From an uncultured Pelagibacteraceae bacterium (GTDB lineage Bacteria > Pseudomonadota > Alphaproteobacteria > Pelagibacterales > Pelagibacteraceae), in NCBI GenBank assembly GCA_902590505.1, contig CACIWZ010000006.1:1-40136 (forward strand): a stretch of 40,136 bases of DNA, read 5' to 3'. Below the pieces are notes generated by a model. The model saw nothing but the letters and a program-made list of their open reading frames with translations, did not search any database and had not been told where the DNA came from. The position numbers and the translations under genes are program-made. Shown one piece after another: positions 25,307-34,840 of this stretch (within the stretch, counting starts at the first letter, position 1; every line of letters begins with the position of its first letter).

Positions 25307-25918
25307 TTAATAAAAGTTCATCAAAATTATTTTAGAATCAATTTCTGTAATACTCTTTTCCAATTTATAAGGGTATTTTTTATTTTTAAAAGATTTATTT
25401 ATCTCATCCTGTGCATTTTGACCTTTTAAAATGATTAATTTATGCGGTTTTTTAGCGATTTCACGTGAAACTTGTATTATGTAGTCCAATTTCTTAAACG
25501 CCCTACAAATTATAATATCAGTATCTAATTTTTCGTCACGAATATCACCTAGAACTTCTGCATTAAGTCCCAATTCCTTAATCACCCTCAATAGAAACTG
25601 CCTTTTTACTGGTGATTTTTCAAATAATTTCACGTGAAAAGCCTTATTTTTATTGAATATTTCAACAACAAGACCTGGAAATCCAGCACCACTGCCGAGA
25701 TCTGCTAATGAATTGGAGCTGAAGTCGATAAATTTAACTAATTGTGCCGAGTCCAGAACGTGCCTTAACCAAATATGATTTTCTGTACTTTTCGAGATCA
25801 AATTATGATTTTTATTTTCCTTTAAAACCAGTTTTGTAAATTCTTTAAGCTTTTCAATAGATTGATCAGTAAAATTTAGATCCTTTTTAAGAATATTTAT
25901 AACTTCAAGCTGCTGCAT
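25307..25918 (-). CDS. rsmG: 16S rRNA (guanine527-N7)-methyltransferase
   Basis: The 203-residue enzyme makes m7G527 in 16S rRNA. The N-terminal helical part includes KENKNHNLISKSTENHIWLRHVLDSAQL, typical of RsmG. The SAM-binding loop is LADLGSGAGFPGLVVEI near residue 68. The catalytic-domain features PVKRQFLLRVIKELGL and IICRAFKKLDYII follow. Length is normal. The start shares one base with the mnmG stop (TAATG). The coding sequence contains two TTTCACGTGAAA palindromes in different reading frames, listed separately as parS-like sites, so part of its codon choice is probably constrained by the partition system. Confidence 0.96.
   Translation of the reverse strand: MQQLEVINILKKDLNFTDQSIEKLKEFTKLVLKENKNHNLISKSTENHIWLRHVLDSAQLVKFIDFSSNSLADLGSGAGFPGLVVEIFNKNKAFHVKLFEKSPVKRQFLLRVIKELGLNAEVLGDIRDEKLDTDIIICRAFKKLDYIIQVSREIAKKPHKLIILKGQNAQDEINKSFKNKKYPYKLEKSITEIDSKIILMNFY
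25459..25470. promoter_or_regulatory. parS-like centromere site 1 (inside rsmG)
   Basis: The perfect 12-base palindrome TTTCACGTGAAA, extended as ATTTCACGTGAAAC, matches 13 of 16 positions of the bacterial parS consensus TGTTTCACGTGAAACA. It lies in the gene adjacent to parA-parB. In rsmG it is read as V-S-R-E-I, a different frame from site 2, so the conservation is of the DNA and not of the peptide. Confidence 0.8.
25628..25639. promoter_or_regulatory. parS-like centromere site 2 (inside rsmG)
   Basis: This is a second perfect TTTCACGTGAAA palindrome, 169 bases from site 1 centre to centre, with flanks differing from the 16-base parS consensus at four outer positions. It is read as F-H-V-K in rsmG. 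The two copies within one 612-base gene next to parAB make chance occurrence unlikely; the weaker flanks make this the less certain of the two. Confidence 0.72.
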
Positions 25919-27786
25919 TAAGCAGTAGCTTTATATCTAAGTTTTTTAATGTGTGAAAGTAGAATAATTATTGCTGCTGGCGTTACACCATCTATACGAA
26001 TAGCTTGGCCTAATGTTTTAGGCTTAACTTGAAGCAGTTTACTCTTGATCTCGTTAGATAGGCCGCTTAATTTTTCATAATTTATATCCTCGGGTATAAC
26101 AACGGACTCATCTTTTTTAAAAGATTCGATATCTCTGTCTTGTCTTTCCAAGTAACCCATATAATGGGCATCTGTTACAACTTGGTTTTCTATGGACCGT
26201 GGAAAACTAGGGATATCAGGAAATGCTTGCCTTATTTTTGCCATATTTACTTTTCGCTGACCCATAATCTCTAAACAAGATCTTTTGACTCCATCCATAG
26301 CAATTTTAATTTCAAATTTTTTAGCTTGATTAGGAGTTAAATAATTATTTTTTAAAATCGTATTAAGAGCAAAAATATTTTTTTTCTTTTCGTTAAATAT
26401 TTTCTTTCTCTCGGATTTCACTAAATTTAAATTAATTCCAAAATCGGTAAGTCTTTGATCGGCATTATCGGCTCTTAACGTTAGTCTATATTCAGCTCTA
26501 GATGTAAACATTCTATAAGGTTCTGTAACTCCTTTAGTAATGAGGTCATCAATCATAACACCAATATAAGAAGTTGATCGATCTAAAATAAACTCCCCTT
26601 GATTTTTAATTTTTAAAGCCGCATTAATACCAGCTATCAATCCTTGAGCTGCAGCTTCTTCATATCCTGTAGTTCCATTAATTTGTCCAGCAAGAAATAA
26701 AGAATTAATTTTTTTGGTTTCTAAGGTTGCTTTTAACTCCCTTGGATCCACGTAATCATACTCAATTGCGTATCCAGCCCTCTTCATCTTAACATGCTCT
26801 AAACCCTTGATTTTAGCCAGTATTTTGAGCTGTATCTCCTCTGGAAGAGAAGTTGATATACCATTTGGGTAAATAGTATTGTCCTTTAATCCCTCAGGCT
26901 CTAGGAATATTTGGTGTTTTTCTTTTTCCTTAAACTTAACAATTTTATCCTCTATAGATGGACAATACCTAGGCCCTACTCCTTTTATGTTTCCTGAATA
27001 CATAGCGCTTCTTGAAATGTTATCGCTAATAATTTTATGAACATCATTATTTGTGTAAGTCATCCCACATTTAATCTGTTTATTATTGATCTTGTTCGTC
27101 AAGAAAGAAAAATAGTAATGATCATCATCAGCAGGCTGCATTTCTAAGTCATCATAATTAATTGTATCACCATCTAGTCTAGGTGGTGTTCCGGTTTTTA
27201 ATCTTCCAATTTGCATATTGAATTTTGCTAGTTGTTCACTTAAACCGGTAGATGGTTTTTCATCAAACCGACCAGCTGGTATTTGTGTTTCGCCTATATG
27301 TATCAAACCATTTAAAAAGGTTCCTGTAGTCAGTATTAATTCTTTTGTCCTTATTTCTTTACCACTCTGACAAATAAACCCTATAACCTTATTATTCTCA
27401 AACAAAAATTTTACTACTGGATCTGCTATTACTTCTAAGTTTTGATAATTTAGCAAAAATTTTTGCATATGTTCTTTATAAAGAGCTCTGTCTGATTGAG
27501 TCCTTGGTCCTTGCACTGCTGGACCACGACTTCTATTTAATAATCTAAATTGAATACCTGATTTATCAGCTACTATACCCATCACACCATCTAAAGCATC
27601 GATTTCTCTTACAAGATGACCTTTTCCAAGTCCTCCTATAGCGGGATTACACGACATTTCCCCAATAGTCTCGATTTTATGAGTAAAAAGAGCAGTATTT
27701 ACGCCCATTCTAGCGGAAGCAGCTGCTGCCTCACATCCGGCATGTCCCCCACCTATAACTACTACATCATAGCTTTGTTTTGTCAT
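25918..27786 (-). CDS. mnmG: tRNA uridine-34 carboxymethylaminomethyl synthesis enzyme MnmG (GidA)
   Basis: The 622-residue FAD enzyme works with MnmE to modify the wobble uridine of certain tRNAs. The FAD motif [20 protein letters not shown] lies at residues 10-29. The conserved segments [47 protein letters not shown] and [19 protein letters not shown] follow. The C-terminal helical domain, with [11 protein letters not shown], is complete. Length and motifs are standard. It is 42 bases downstream of mnmE on the same strand and shares one base with rsmG, so the two partner enzymes are co-expressed. Confidence 0.98.
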   Translation of the reverse strand: MTKQSYDVVVIGGGHAGCEAAAASARMGVNTALFTHKIETIGEMSCNPAIGGLGKGHLVREIDALDGVMGIVADKSGIQFRLLNRSRGPAVQGPRTQSDRALYKEHMQKFLLNYQNLEVIADPVVKFLFENNKVIGFICQSGKEIRTKELILTTGTFLNGLIHIGETQIPAGRFDEKPSTGLSEQLAKFNMQIGRLKTGTPPRLDGDTINYDDLEMQPADDDHYYFSFLTNKINNKQIKCGMTYTNNDVHKIISDNISRSAMYSGNIKGVGPRYCPSIEDKIVKFKEKEKHQIFLEPEGLKDNTIYPNGISTSLPEEIQLKILAKIKGLEHVKMKRAGYAIEYDYVDPRELKATLETKKINSLFLAGQINGTTGYEEAAAQGLIAGINAALKIKNQGEFILDRSTSYIGVMIDDLITKGVTEPYRMFTSRAEYRLTLRADNADQRLTDFGINLNLVKSERKKIFNEKKKNIFALNTILKNNYLTPNQAKKFEIKIAMDGVKRSCLEIMGQRKVNMAKIRQAFPDIPSFPRSIENQVVTDAHYMGYLERQDRDIESFKKDESVVIPEDINYEKLSGLSNEIKSKLLQVKPKTLGQAIRIDGVTPAAIIILLSHIKKLRYKATA

Positions 27787-27828
27787 TCTGTGAATGTAAA
27801 CCTCTAGATTAAGAATACAAGAAGAATT

Positions 27829-29157
27829 TTATTTACCGATGCAGAAGTCTTTGAATATAGATCCAAGTATTTCTTCCACATCTACCTTACCGACGATGCT
27901 ACCAAGATGTCGTGTGGCCATTCTTAGGTCTTCTGCTGCTAATTCGATGTCTTTGTTTTGATCCTTTTTAAGAAACTTATCAATTTCTTTTAAACAATCA
28001 TTTAGCTTAACTCTGTGCCTTTCTCTAGTAATTAAAGCGCTATTATTGGATGTAAATTTTTTGCTCAACTTAGCTTTAATTAAATCTATTAATTTGTCGA
28101 TATTTTTGTTATTTTTTACTGAAGCTAAAACTGTATCAACATTAAATTTATGATTTTGTTTATCTGAAACATCAGATTTATTTAATAGAATTATAGTATC
28201 TTTATTAATCATAATCTGTACTTCTTTATTAATTTTTTTTGATGAATTATCGATTACTACTATATTTAAATCTGCTTCTTTTGATTTGCCTAATGCTAAA
28301 GAAATACCTTTTTTTTCAACTTCATTTTTAGCTTCTCTTATACCAGCAGTATCAGCCAAAATTACAGGGTATCCATCCAAGTTTAAATAGGTTTCTATAA
28401 CATCTCTAGTCGTACCAGCCTCATCTGACACAATTGCTACTTCTCTTTTAGAAAGTAAATTTAGTAATGATGATTTCCCCGCATTAACTTCTCCTGTAAT
28501 TGAAACCCTAAAACCGTCTCTAATTTTTTCTCCAACCTTATTATCTTCAATTATTTTTGTAATTTCCGAATGAATTTCTTTAATTGATTTGTGTGCATCT
28601 TTTAATACTTTTTCTGGAAGATCTTCCTCAGCGAAATCAATTTTTGCTTCTATAAAAGCAAGAGATTTTATTATTTTTTCCCTCAGATCATTATAATAGT
28701 TTGATGCATTGCCCTGAATTAATTTAACTGCTTGTTGTCTTTGTAATTCCGTCTCGGAATGGATTAGATCTCCTATACTTTCTGCTTTTAACAAATCGAT
28801 TTTATCATTTTGAAATGCAATTTTAGTGAACTCACCTGGTTCAGCCAATCTACAATTTTTTTGCTCGGAAAGTACTCTTAATAAAGCGTTTATTACTGCG
28901 TTACTTCCATGGATTTGTAATTCTGCCAGGTCTTCTCCAGTATAGCTGTTTGGCCCGGGAAACCACAATAATAGAGCCTCCGGATCTATTACATTACCAT
29001 TTTTAGGGTTGTAGAACTTACAAAAATTAACTTCGTTCGACTTTATATCTTTAGACTTAGTCAAATTTTGACAAATCTTGAGTGTTTCACTGCCTGATAT
29101 TCTAACGATAGCTATTCCAGAGGGACCTCTACCCGAAGATAAAGCAAAAATGTTCAT
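27829..29157 (-). CDS. mnmE: tRNA modification GTPase MnmE (TrmE)
   Basis: The 442-residue protein has an N-terminal tetrahydrofolate-binding domain (about 1-115, with SGRGPSGIAIVRISG and PNSYTGEDLAELQIHGS). A helical domain with an inserted G domain follows: GEVNAGKSSLLN near 215, DTAGIRE near 262 and LLNKSD near 322. The C-terminus ends in FCIGK, whose cysteine C439 is essential in the family. With MnmG it makes the cmnm5 modification at U34. The start codon ATG 29157 lies four bases after the UbiH-family gene, so it belongs to the same minus-strand run. Motifs and length are normal. Confidence 0.97.
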   Translation of the reverse strand: MNIFALSSGRGPSGIAIVRISGSETLKICQNLTKSKDIKSNEVNFCKFYNPKNGNVIDPEALLLWFPGPNSYTGEDLAELQIHGSNAVINALLRVLSEQKNCRLAEPGEFTKIAFQNDKIDLLKAESIGDLIHSETELQRQQAVKLIQGNASNYYNDLREKIIKSLAFIEAKIDFAEEDLPEKVLKDAHKSIKEIHSEITKIIEDNKVGEKIRDGFRVSITGEVNAGKSSLLNLLSKREVAIVSDEAGTTRDVIETYLNLDGYPVILADTAGIREAKNEVEKKGISLALGKSKEADLNIVVIDNSSKKINKEVQIMINKDTIILLNKSDVSDKQNHKFNVDTVLASVKNNKNIDKLIDLIKAKLSKKFTSNNSALITRERHRVKLNDCLKEIDKFLKKDQNKDIELAAEDLRMATRHLGSIVGKVDVEEILGSIFKDFCIGK

Positions 29158-29161
29158 TGAA

Positions 29162-30271
29162 TTATAATGATAAACCTCGATTAGAGATTATTTTACTGAA
29201 TTTTTTTAATGTTTCGTTGTTCTTAATATTTTTTACAATAATTTCTTTGAAGGGATCCAAATATTTATTTTGTTTAAAGAAGCTATGAGTAGCATCTACA
29301 CCTAAACTCATAATAGTATTTTCAGGTTTTCTACTATTATAAAAATCATTTAGGGCATAGCTATTTTTAATAGAAATACCTAAACCCACGTAATATTTTA
29401 TAATCTCTTTTAATTTTTTTATATCCCTTAGGACTAGATTAAAACCCTGACCGGCCACTGGATGTATAGTGTGCAGACCTTCACCAAGAATTAATATATT
29501 TTTTTGATGATACTGTCGTCTTAAACTTAGAGAAATAGGATACGACTGAATATTACTAATAGTAATATCATGTTTGTTCTTCAACAATTCTATTATTTTG
29601 TTTTTTACTAACGTTGAAATTTTTTTTAAATTATTTTTGAAAAAATGTTTTTTTACACTCCAAACAAAAGAGAAATAATTTTTTGAAAAAGGCAGTATAG
29701 CTAAAGGACCTTCTTTTAAAAAGAATTGGCTTGTGTTAATTTTCTTAAAATTATGTTTTACATATCCTGTAATAGCTATTTCTTTATAATCTTTCTTGAT
29801 AGATCTAATTTTTGTTATGTTATTGTAAATGTTAGATTGTCCTCCTATACAAAGGATAATCAAATCATAATTTTTTAATTCATCTAAGTTTTTTAAATCT
29901 TTTTTGATTAATTTAATTTTATTTTTTGAAATTTCTTTCAATAATACACTTTTAATTTTATCATTTTCAAAAACATACATTAGATTGGAGTTTGCTTCGT
30001 TTAGATTTAAAAAATTTATATTTTCTTTAGAAGTTTCATAAAAAAGGTCAATTTTTTGTGAAGGCCAGAACAACTTTTGTTCCAAACTTTTAATATTTTG
30101 ATTAATGAACTTGTAATTTGTATCTGATATGGCAGTGGTCCTTTTATCAGCGTTTTTTATACCTTTTTTAGCTATTAGATTTACCTCTACACCCGATACT
30201 TTAGATAAAATTACCGCTGTCATTAAGCCTGAAAGACCGTCTCCAACAATGCATATTCTTTGTTTTATCAT
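29162..30271 (-). CDS. UbiH/UbiF/Coq6-family FAD hydroxylase (ubiquinone synthesis)
   Basis: From ATG at 30271 the protein has 369 residues. The frame stays open to 30466, but that extension would run into ftsK in the other direction and has no FAD fold, so the inner start preceding the flavin motif is chosen. The N-terminal dinucleotide-binding motif is ICIVGDGLSGLMTAVILSK. The second flavin motif near residue 288 reads GEGLHTIHPVAGQGFNLVLRD, clearly of the UbiH/VisC class. Such enzymes hydroxylate the ubiquinone ring. The usual GD at the start of that motif is GE here, and the protein is a little shorter than the common 390-400 residues. Which ring position it acts on cannot be told. Confidence 0.86.
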   Translation of the reverse strand: MIKQRICIVGDGLSGLMTAVILSKVSGVEVNLIAKKGIKNADKRTTAISDTNYKFINQNIKSLEQKLFWPSQKIDLFYETSKENINFLNLNEANSNLMYVFENDKIKSVLLKEISKNKIKLIKKDLKNLDELKNYDLIILCIGGQSNIYNNITKIRSIKKDYKEIAITGYVKHNFKKINTSQFFLKEGPLAILPFSKNYFSFVWSVKKHFFKNNLKKISTLVKNKIIELLKNKHDITISNIQSYPISLSLRRQYHQKNILILGEGLHTIHPVAGQGFNLVLRDIKKLKEIIKYYVGLGISIKNSYALNDFYNSRKPENTIMSLGVDATHSFFKQNKYLDPFKEIIVKNIKNNETLKKFSKIISNRGLSL

Positions 30272-30326
30272 ATTAAAATTTTTAACACTTTCATAAAAAT
30301 GGTAAAAAGTACGTAATCGATTCGTA

Positions 30327-32408
30327 ATGAATACAAACTTTTTAGATAGTGTAACAAATTTTTTGAAAAAGCGAACCTTTGAATTGCTAGGTTTAATCCT
30401 AGTTTTATCAAGTGTCGCACTCGCAATAGCTTTTACAACATATTCTCCTGAAGATCCTTCATTCATTTATGGGGATAGGAGTTTCGAGATCCAAAATTTT
30501 TTTGGGATTTATGGAAGTAGCGTTGCAGATTTTTTATTACAAAGTTTCGGTTTGGCCTCTTTTTTATTATTACTTAATTTTTTATTTTGGGGATTAGATT
30601 TAATAATAAAGAAAGAATTAAGAAGAATAATTTTAAAACTATTTTTAGTTGTAGCATATTTAACAGTTGGAACAGTTTTTATCTATTTAACATTCGATAA
30701 TTCTTTTTGGTTAATTGATAATGGCAATTCAGGTTTCGTTGGAAAAATAACATATAACTTTATTAATACTTGGGCTCCGTGGATTGATAATACATATTCA
30801 ATTTATGGACTGCTTTTATTAACTATTATTTTTTTTTCATTTTCAGCCGATATAAATTATAAAAAAGTATTTTCAGTAATTATTTCACTTTTTAGAAGAA
30901 AGCCTGTAGAAAATATTGAACCAGATTTTAGTAAAATTAATATTGAAGACCAGCCACAGACATTGGAAAAGCCACAGCAATCTTTTTCATTTGATACTGA
31001 CACAAGTTCTCAAACAGAGCAAGTCACTACAAAAAATAAATATAAATTACCAGATATAAATTATTTAGAAAAAAATTTATCTAAACTTAGTTCTGACGGA
31101 AATAGAAATCGTCCTGACGCTGAGTTTATGGAAAAAATATTATTAGACTTTGGTATAGACGGAAAAATTAAAACAATAAATAATGGTCCTGTAGTAAGCC
31201 TTTATGAATTTGAACCAGCACCTGGTGTAAAAGTGTCAAAAATAATTAATTTATCTGAGGATTTAGCAAGAAATACTAGTTCAACTTCTACAAGAGTTTC
31301 CGTCATTCCTGGAAAAAATACTGTTGGAATTGAAATTCCTAACGAAGAAAGGGAGGGCGTATCACTACGAGAAATAATTTCTTATGATAAATTTCAAAAG
31401 AAAGATGTGAGACTTCCAATAGCACTAGGTAAAAGTATTTCGGGAATGCCAATTGTTGGTGATTTAACATCAATGCCTCATCTTTTAATTGCAGGTACCA
31501 CTGGTTCAGGAAAGTCTGTTTGCATTAATACAATAATTGTTTCTCTACTTTACAAACTAAGTCCAGACCTTTGTAAATTTATTTTAATTGATCCAAAAAT
31601 GCTAGAGCTATCTACTTATGAAGGAATACCTCATTTATTAACTCCAGTTATTACTGATGCTAAAAAAGCCACTTCAGCTTTATCTTGGACAGTCAAAGAA
31701 ATGAACAGCAGATATAAATTAATGAGTAAGGTGGGTGTGAGAAACATTGATGGCTATAACGCTAAGCATAAACTTAAAATGCCTTACATAGTTGTAGTGG
31801 TTGACGAGATGTCAGACTTAATGCTTGTAGCTGGAAAAGAAATTGAAAACTACATTCAAAAATTATCACAAATGGCAAGAGCTGCAGGTATACATATCAT
31901 CATGGCTACACAAAGACCTAGTGTCGACGTTATAACTGGTACAATTAAAGCGAATTTCCCAACAAGAATATCTTTTCAAGTAAGTTCCAAAATTGATAGT
32001 AGAACTATTTTAGGAGAGCAGGGTGCCGAGCAATTGCTTGGTAAAGGAGATATGTTATTTATGTCGTCTGCAAATAGAATAGTTAGAATTCATGGCCCAT
32101 ATGTTTCTGAGCAGGAAATAGAGAAAATTACTAATTCATTAAGAGCTCAAGGTGAACCAGATTATATGGAAGAGATTACTTCCCAAGAAACAACTGAAAG
32201 CTCATTAACTCCTGGAAGTGAGGGAGATGAAGATGAATTATTTAATCAGGCTGTAGAAATTATTAAAACTGAAGGTAAAGCTTCTACAAGCTTTTTACAA
32301 AGAAAATTACAGATAGGATACAATAGAGCTGCTAGAATTATTGATATGATGGAAGAAAAAGGTATTGTTAGCAAGGCAAATCATGTTGGCAAACGTGAAG
32401 TTCTTTAA
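30327..32408 (+). CDS. ftsK: DNA translocase FtsK
   Basis: The 693-residue septal DNA pump moves chromosome ends during division. Four membrane helices occupy about residues 18-175, followed by a short linker (about 190-265) much reduced relative to E. coli. The motor domain contains NNGPVVSLYEFEPAPGVKVS, Walker A GTTGSGKSVCIN at about 389-400 and Walker B VVVVDEMSDLM near 487. The MATQRPSVDVITG segment is also present. The C-terminal gamma winged helix (about 630-693, SFLQRKLQIGYNRAARIIDMM) reads KOPS sequences and activates XerCD. It is divergent from the hydroxylase gene across 55 bases and overlaps lolA. Confidence 0.98.
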   Translation: MNTNFLDSVTNFLKKRTFELLGLILVLSSVALAIAFTTYSPEDPSFIYGDRSFEIQNFFGIYGSSVADFLLQSFGLASFLLLLNFLFWGLDLIIKKELRRIILKLFLVVAYLTVGTVFIYLTFDNSFWLIDNGNSGFVGKITYNFINTWAPWIDNTYSIYGLLLLTIIFFSFSADINYKKVFSVIISLFRRKPVENIEPDFSKINIEDQPQTLEKPQQSFSFDTDTSSQTEQVTTKNKYKLPDINYLEKNLSKLSSDGNRNRPDAEFMEKILLDFGIDGKIKTINNGPVVSLYEFEPAPGVKVSKIINLSEDLARNTSSTSTRVSVIPGKNTVGIEIPNEEREGVSLREIISYDKFQKKDVRLPIALGKSISGMPIVGDLTSMPHLLIAGTTGSGKSVCINTIIVSLLYKLSPDLCKFILIDPKMLELSTYEGIPHLLTPVITDAKKATSALSWTVKEMNSRYKLMSKVGVRNIDGYNAKHKLKMPYIVVVVDEMSDLMLVAGKEIENYIQKLSQMARAAGIHIIMATQRPSVDVITGTIKANFPTRISFQVSSKIDSRTILGEQGAEQLLGKGDMLFMSSANRIVRIHGPYVSEQEIEKITNSLRAQGEPDYMEEITSQETTESSLTPGSEGDEDELFNQAVEIIKTEGKASTSFLQRKLQIGYNRAARIIDMMEEKGIVSKANHVGKREVL

Positions 32409-32952
32409 AAAAACATTTTTAATCTCGTTTTTTCTTTTAATAACATCGAGTTTATTAGCTAATGAAAAAAATCAAATAATTTCTCAATTAAATAGCTTGA
32501 ATTCGTTAGAATTTACATTTGATCAATTAATTAATGAAAAGACAGAAAAAGGTAGTTGTCTTTTAGAATTTCCTGGAAAATTAAAATGCAATTACTTTGA
32601 TGATAAGAAAAAAGAACTGATTATTAATAATAAGAGGTTAGCAATAACACAAAAGAGGTATAATAAGACTTACCATTATCCTATTTCAAAATCTCCATTC
32701 CTAAATATTTTATATAAGGATAAACTCTTAGCAATAGTACAATCAGGGGAATTAGAATTAACTGATGAAATAATTAAGCTTGTATATTTTGGTGATAACG
32801 AAATTACAGTTTTTTTTGATAAAAAAAATATGGATTTGAAAGGATGGGAGATTAAAGATCAATACAACAATAATATAAATTTCTCCCTTAACATTATTGC
32901 TAGAAATGACTCTTATAAAAGAGACACCTTTAAAGTACCTGAAATAAACTAA
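32383..32952 (+). CDS. lolA: Outer-membrane lipoprotein carrier protein LolA
   Basis: The protein has a signal peptide (MLANVKFFKKTFLISFFLLITSSLLA) and a LolA-type half-barrel, with NSLEFTFDQLINEKTEKGSC near the start and WEIKDQYNNNINFSL near the end. LolA ferries lipoproteins across the periplasm from LolCDE to LolB. ATG at 32383 is chosen because AAGG sits six bases upstream; TTG at 32365 and GTG at 32395 are alternatives. It overlaps ftsK by 26 bases in another frame, and lolA follows ftsK in many Proteobacteria. C58-type cysteines (GSCLLEF and KLKCNYF) could pair. Its stop overlaps that of the convergent GNAT gene by four bases. Confidence 0.87.
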   Translation: MLANVKFFKKTFLISFFLLITSSLLANEKNQIISQLNSLNSLEFTFDQLINEKTEKGSCLLEFPGKLKCNYFDDKKKELIINNKRLAITQKRYNKTYHYPISKSPFLNILYKDKLLAIVQSGELELTDEIIKLVYFGDNEITVFFDKKNMDLKGWEIKDQYNNNINFSLNIIARNDSYKRDTFKVPEIN

Positions 32953-33455
32953 GCCACAAAATCAATTTCTTCTTCTTTGAAAATTTCAAAGCCTTTGGAT
33001 TTATAATTTTGTAATGCGTGTTTGTGGTCTAAACTACAAGTATGAACCCACATTCTTTCAGGATTTTTTCTTGATGCGCTTGCAATAGCATGATTTACAA
33101 GTGTTGAACCAAGCTTCAAACCTCTAAATTCTTTTAGCACTCCTAGATTGATAAGCTCTACTTCATTTGATCCAGGATGATATTCTTGTTCGTAATATCC
33201 TACTAAATCTTCCCCTTTTTTAAGAACGTGCGTTTCTAGATTTTTATTCGTAACATACTTTACCCACTCACTATCAGACCAAAGTAATCTGTCTCTCCAA
33301 TAGTGATCTACGCCTATTTGTTTATAAAAAAATCTGTTTAAGTGGAAATTATCTTTGTCATCCAAAATAATTTTAAAGTTTTCCGGAAGATTCAAATCAA
33401 TAGTTTTTGAAAAATCTTTTATTTCTAAGAAATATCTTTTAACTCTTGAAACCAT
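32949..33455 (-). CDS. GNAT-family N-acetyltransferase
   Basis: The 168-residue protein has the GNAT acetyl-CoA-binding motif A as INLGVLKEFRGLKLGSTLVNHAI (about 104-126), with the R/G-x-x-G loop in the form RGLKLG. The ending ALQNYKSKGFEIFKEEE is the usual fourth-strand segment. An N-terminal half with DHYWRDRLLWSDSEW resembles acetyltransferases common in alphaproteobacteria. The substrate is unknown. It is the last gene of the his operon, sharing one base with the HIT gene stop, and it converges on lolA with a four-base stop overlap. A role linked to histidine synthesis is possible from position only. Confidence 0.85.
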   Translation of the reverse strand: MVSRVKRYFLEIKDFSKTIDLNLPENFKIILDDKDNFHLNRFFYKQIGVDHYWRDRLLWSDSEWVKYVTNKNLETHVLKKGEDLVGYYEQEYHPGSNEVELINLGVLKEFRGLKLGSTLVNHAIASASRKNPERMWVHTCSLDHKHALQNYKSKGFEIFKEEEIDFVA

Positions 33456-33811
33456 CAGCTAACCATCTTTCCGATCTTTTCACCTGCAAATATATGAAAG
33501 TGTAAATGAGGAACCTCCTGACCACCATCACTTCCAATATTAGTTAAAGCTCGATATCCTTTATCTTTTGCACCCACTAAGTTTGCGACATGCGTCACTG
33601 CTTTGTTTAACTCTACAATCTCTTTGTCTGAAGCTTTGTTGTTGAAATCATTAAGATCAACGTATTCGCCTTTAGGAATAACTAAAACATGAACTTTCTT
33701 TTGAGGATTAATATCATGAAATGCTAAAACATGATCATTTTCATAAACTTTTTTACAGGGAATTTCTCCTCTTAAAATCTTAGCAAATATATTATTTTTG
33801 TCGTAACTCAT
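33455..33811 (-). CDS. HIT-family (HinT-like) nucleotide phosphoramidase
   Basis: The 118-residue protein is a compact HIT protein. The catalytic histidine triad is H102-L-H104-F-H106 in QEVPHLHFHIFAG. Other marks are IFAKILRGEIPCKKVYENDHVLAFHDINPQ and HVLVIPKGEY. HinT proteins hydrolyse adenosine phosphoramidates and acyl-adenylates. Length is exactly typical. It overlaps hisE by four bases (ATGA) and shares one base with the following GNAT gene. HIT genes commonly trail hisE in alphaproteobacteria. Confidence 0.93.
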   Translation of the reverse strand: MSYDKNNIFAKILRGEIPCKKVYENDHVLAFHDINPQKKVHVLVIPKGEYVDLNDFNNKASDKEIVELNKAVTHVANLVGAKDKGYRALTNIGSDGGQEVPHLHFHIFAGEKIGKMVS

Positions 33812-34080
33812 TTCCGTCTTTTCTTAAGCTCGTTCATCACATCTTCGATTTTTATATTGTTAGCCTCTAAGTAAACCATCAAATGATAAACCACATCAGC
33901 AGCTTCGTGTATCTTATTTGAATTTTTTTCCACAGATTCTATTAATTCACCTATTTCTTCTTTTACTTTTGAAACACTTAGGTTTTTATCGTTCAAAAGT
34001 TTATTAGTATAAGACTTATCTGGAGAAGAATTTTTTCTCTCTCTGATTGTTTTAATTAATTGTTCTAAGTTTTCAAACAT
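33808..34080 (-). CDS. hisE: Phosphoribosyl-ATP pyrophosphatase
   Basis: The 90-residue all-helical enzyme of the MazG-like superfamily removes pyrophosphate from phosphoribosyl-ATP, the second step of histidine synthesis. The metal-binding helices are recognisable in KVKEEIGELIESVEKNSNKIHEAADVVYHLMVYL, with the E-x-x-E and E-x-x-D residues. HisE is separate here, not fused to HisI, as usual in alphaproteobacteria; hisI is not in the window. It sits one base after hisF and overlaps the HIT gene by four. Confidence 0.94.
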   Translation of the reverse strand: MFENLEQLIKTIRERKNSSPDKSYTNKLLNDKNLSVSKVKEEIGELIESVEKNSNKIHEAADVVYHLMVYLEANNIKIEDVMNELKKRRK

Positions 34081-34081
34081 T

Positions 34082-34840
34082 TTATAACCTTACCGATACA
34101 TTTTTAGAATTCAAATATTCTTTAGCATCTTTGATTTTATATTTCCCGTAATGAAAAATAGATGCCGCTAAAACTGCACTTGCTCCACCTTTAACTATAC
34201 CGTCATATAAGTGATCTAGAGTTCCAACTCCACCGGAAGCTATTACAGGAATATTGGTGTTATTCGTAATTGATTTTAATAAATCAACGTCGTAACCGGA
34301 TTTAGTTCCATCCTTATCCATTGACGTTAATAAAATTTCTCCAGCTCCATTTTCTTCTACTTTTTTAGCAAACTCTACTGCATCTATACCAGTTTTATTT
34401 CTTCCGCCGTGTGTAAATACTTCCCATTTATTATCTGAAACTTTTTTTGCATCGACCGCAACAACAATACATTGAGATCCAAATTTTTTTGAGGCTTCCT
34501 TAACGAAGTCAACATTCTTTACAGCGGCAGTATTAATAGAAACTTTATCTGCACCGGCTAACAATAAATCGGTAATATTTTGAATAGTTCTAACTCCACC
34601 TCCAACAGTTAAAGGAACGAAACATTCTTTTGCAGTTTTTCTAACAATATCAATAATCGTTTCTCTATTTTCATTTGAAGCGGTAATATCAAGAAAACAA
34701 ATCTCGTCAGCACCACCGTCACTATATATTTTAGCTTGTTCTACTGGATCTCCAGCATCTTTTAATTCAACAAAGTTAATACCTTTAACAACTCTTCCAT
34801 CTTTAACATCAAGGCAAGGTATAATTCTATTTTTAAGCAT
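34082..34840 (-). CDS. hisF: Imidazole glycerol phosphate synthase cyclase subunit
   Basis: The 252-residue TIM-barrel subunit uses ammonia from HisH to close the imidazole ring and release AICAR. The N-terminal motif [16 protein letters not shown] holds the catalytic aspartate D11. The second catalytic aspartate lies in [10 protein letters not shown] near residue 130. Phosphate-binding loops are [10 protein letters not shown] and [13 protein letters not shown]. Length is normal. The start overlaps hisA by eight bases, consistent with the coupled expression of the pathway. Confidence 0.98.
   Translation of the reverse strand: MLKNRIIPCLDVKDGRVVKGINFVELKDAGDPVEQAKIYSDGGADEICFLDITASNENRETIIDIVRKTAKECFVPLTVGGGVRTIQNITDLLLAGADKVSINTAAVKNVDFVKEASKKFGSQCIVVAVDAKKVSDNKWEVFTHGGRNKTGIDAVEFAKKVEENGAGEILLTSMDKDGTKSGYDVDLLKSITNNTNIPVIASGGVGTLDHLYDGIVKGGASAVLAASIFHYGKYKIKDAKEYLNSKNVSVRL

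Noticed and set aside
30272-30466. N-terminal extension of the UbiH-family frame
   Set aside because: The extra 65 codons lack any FAD-fold sequence and run antisense into the start of ftsK. The inner ATG at 30271 gives the expected N-terminus.
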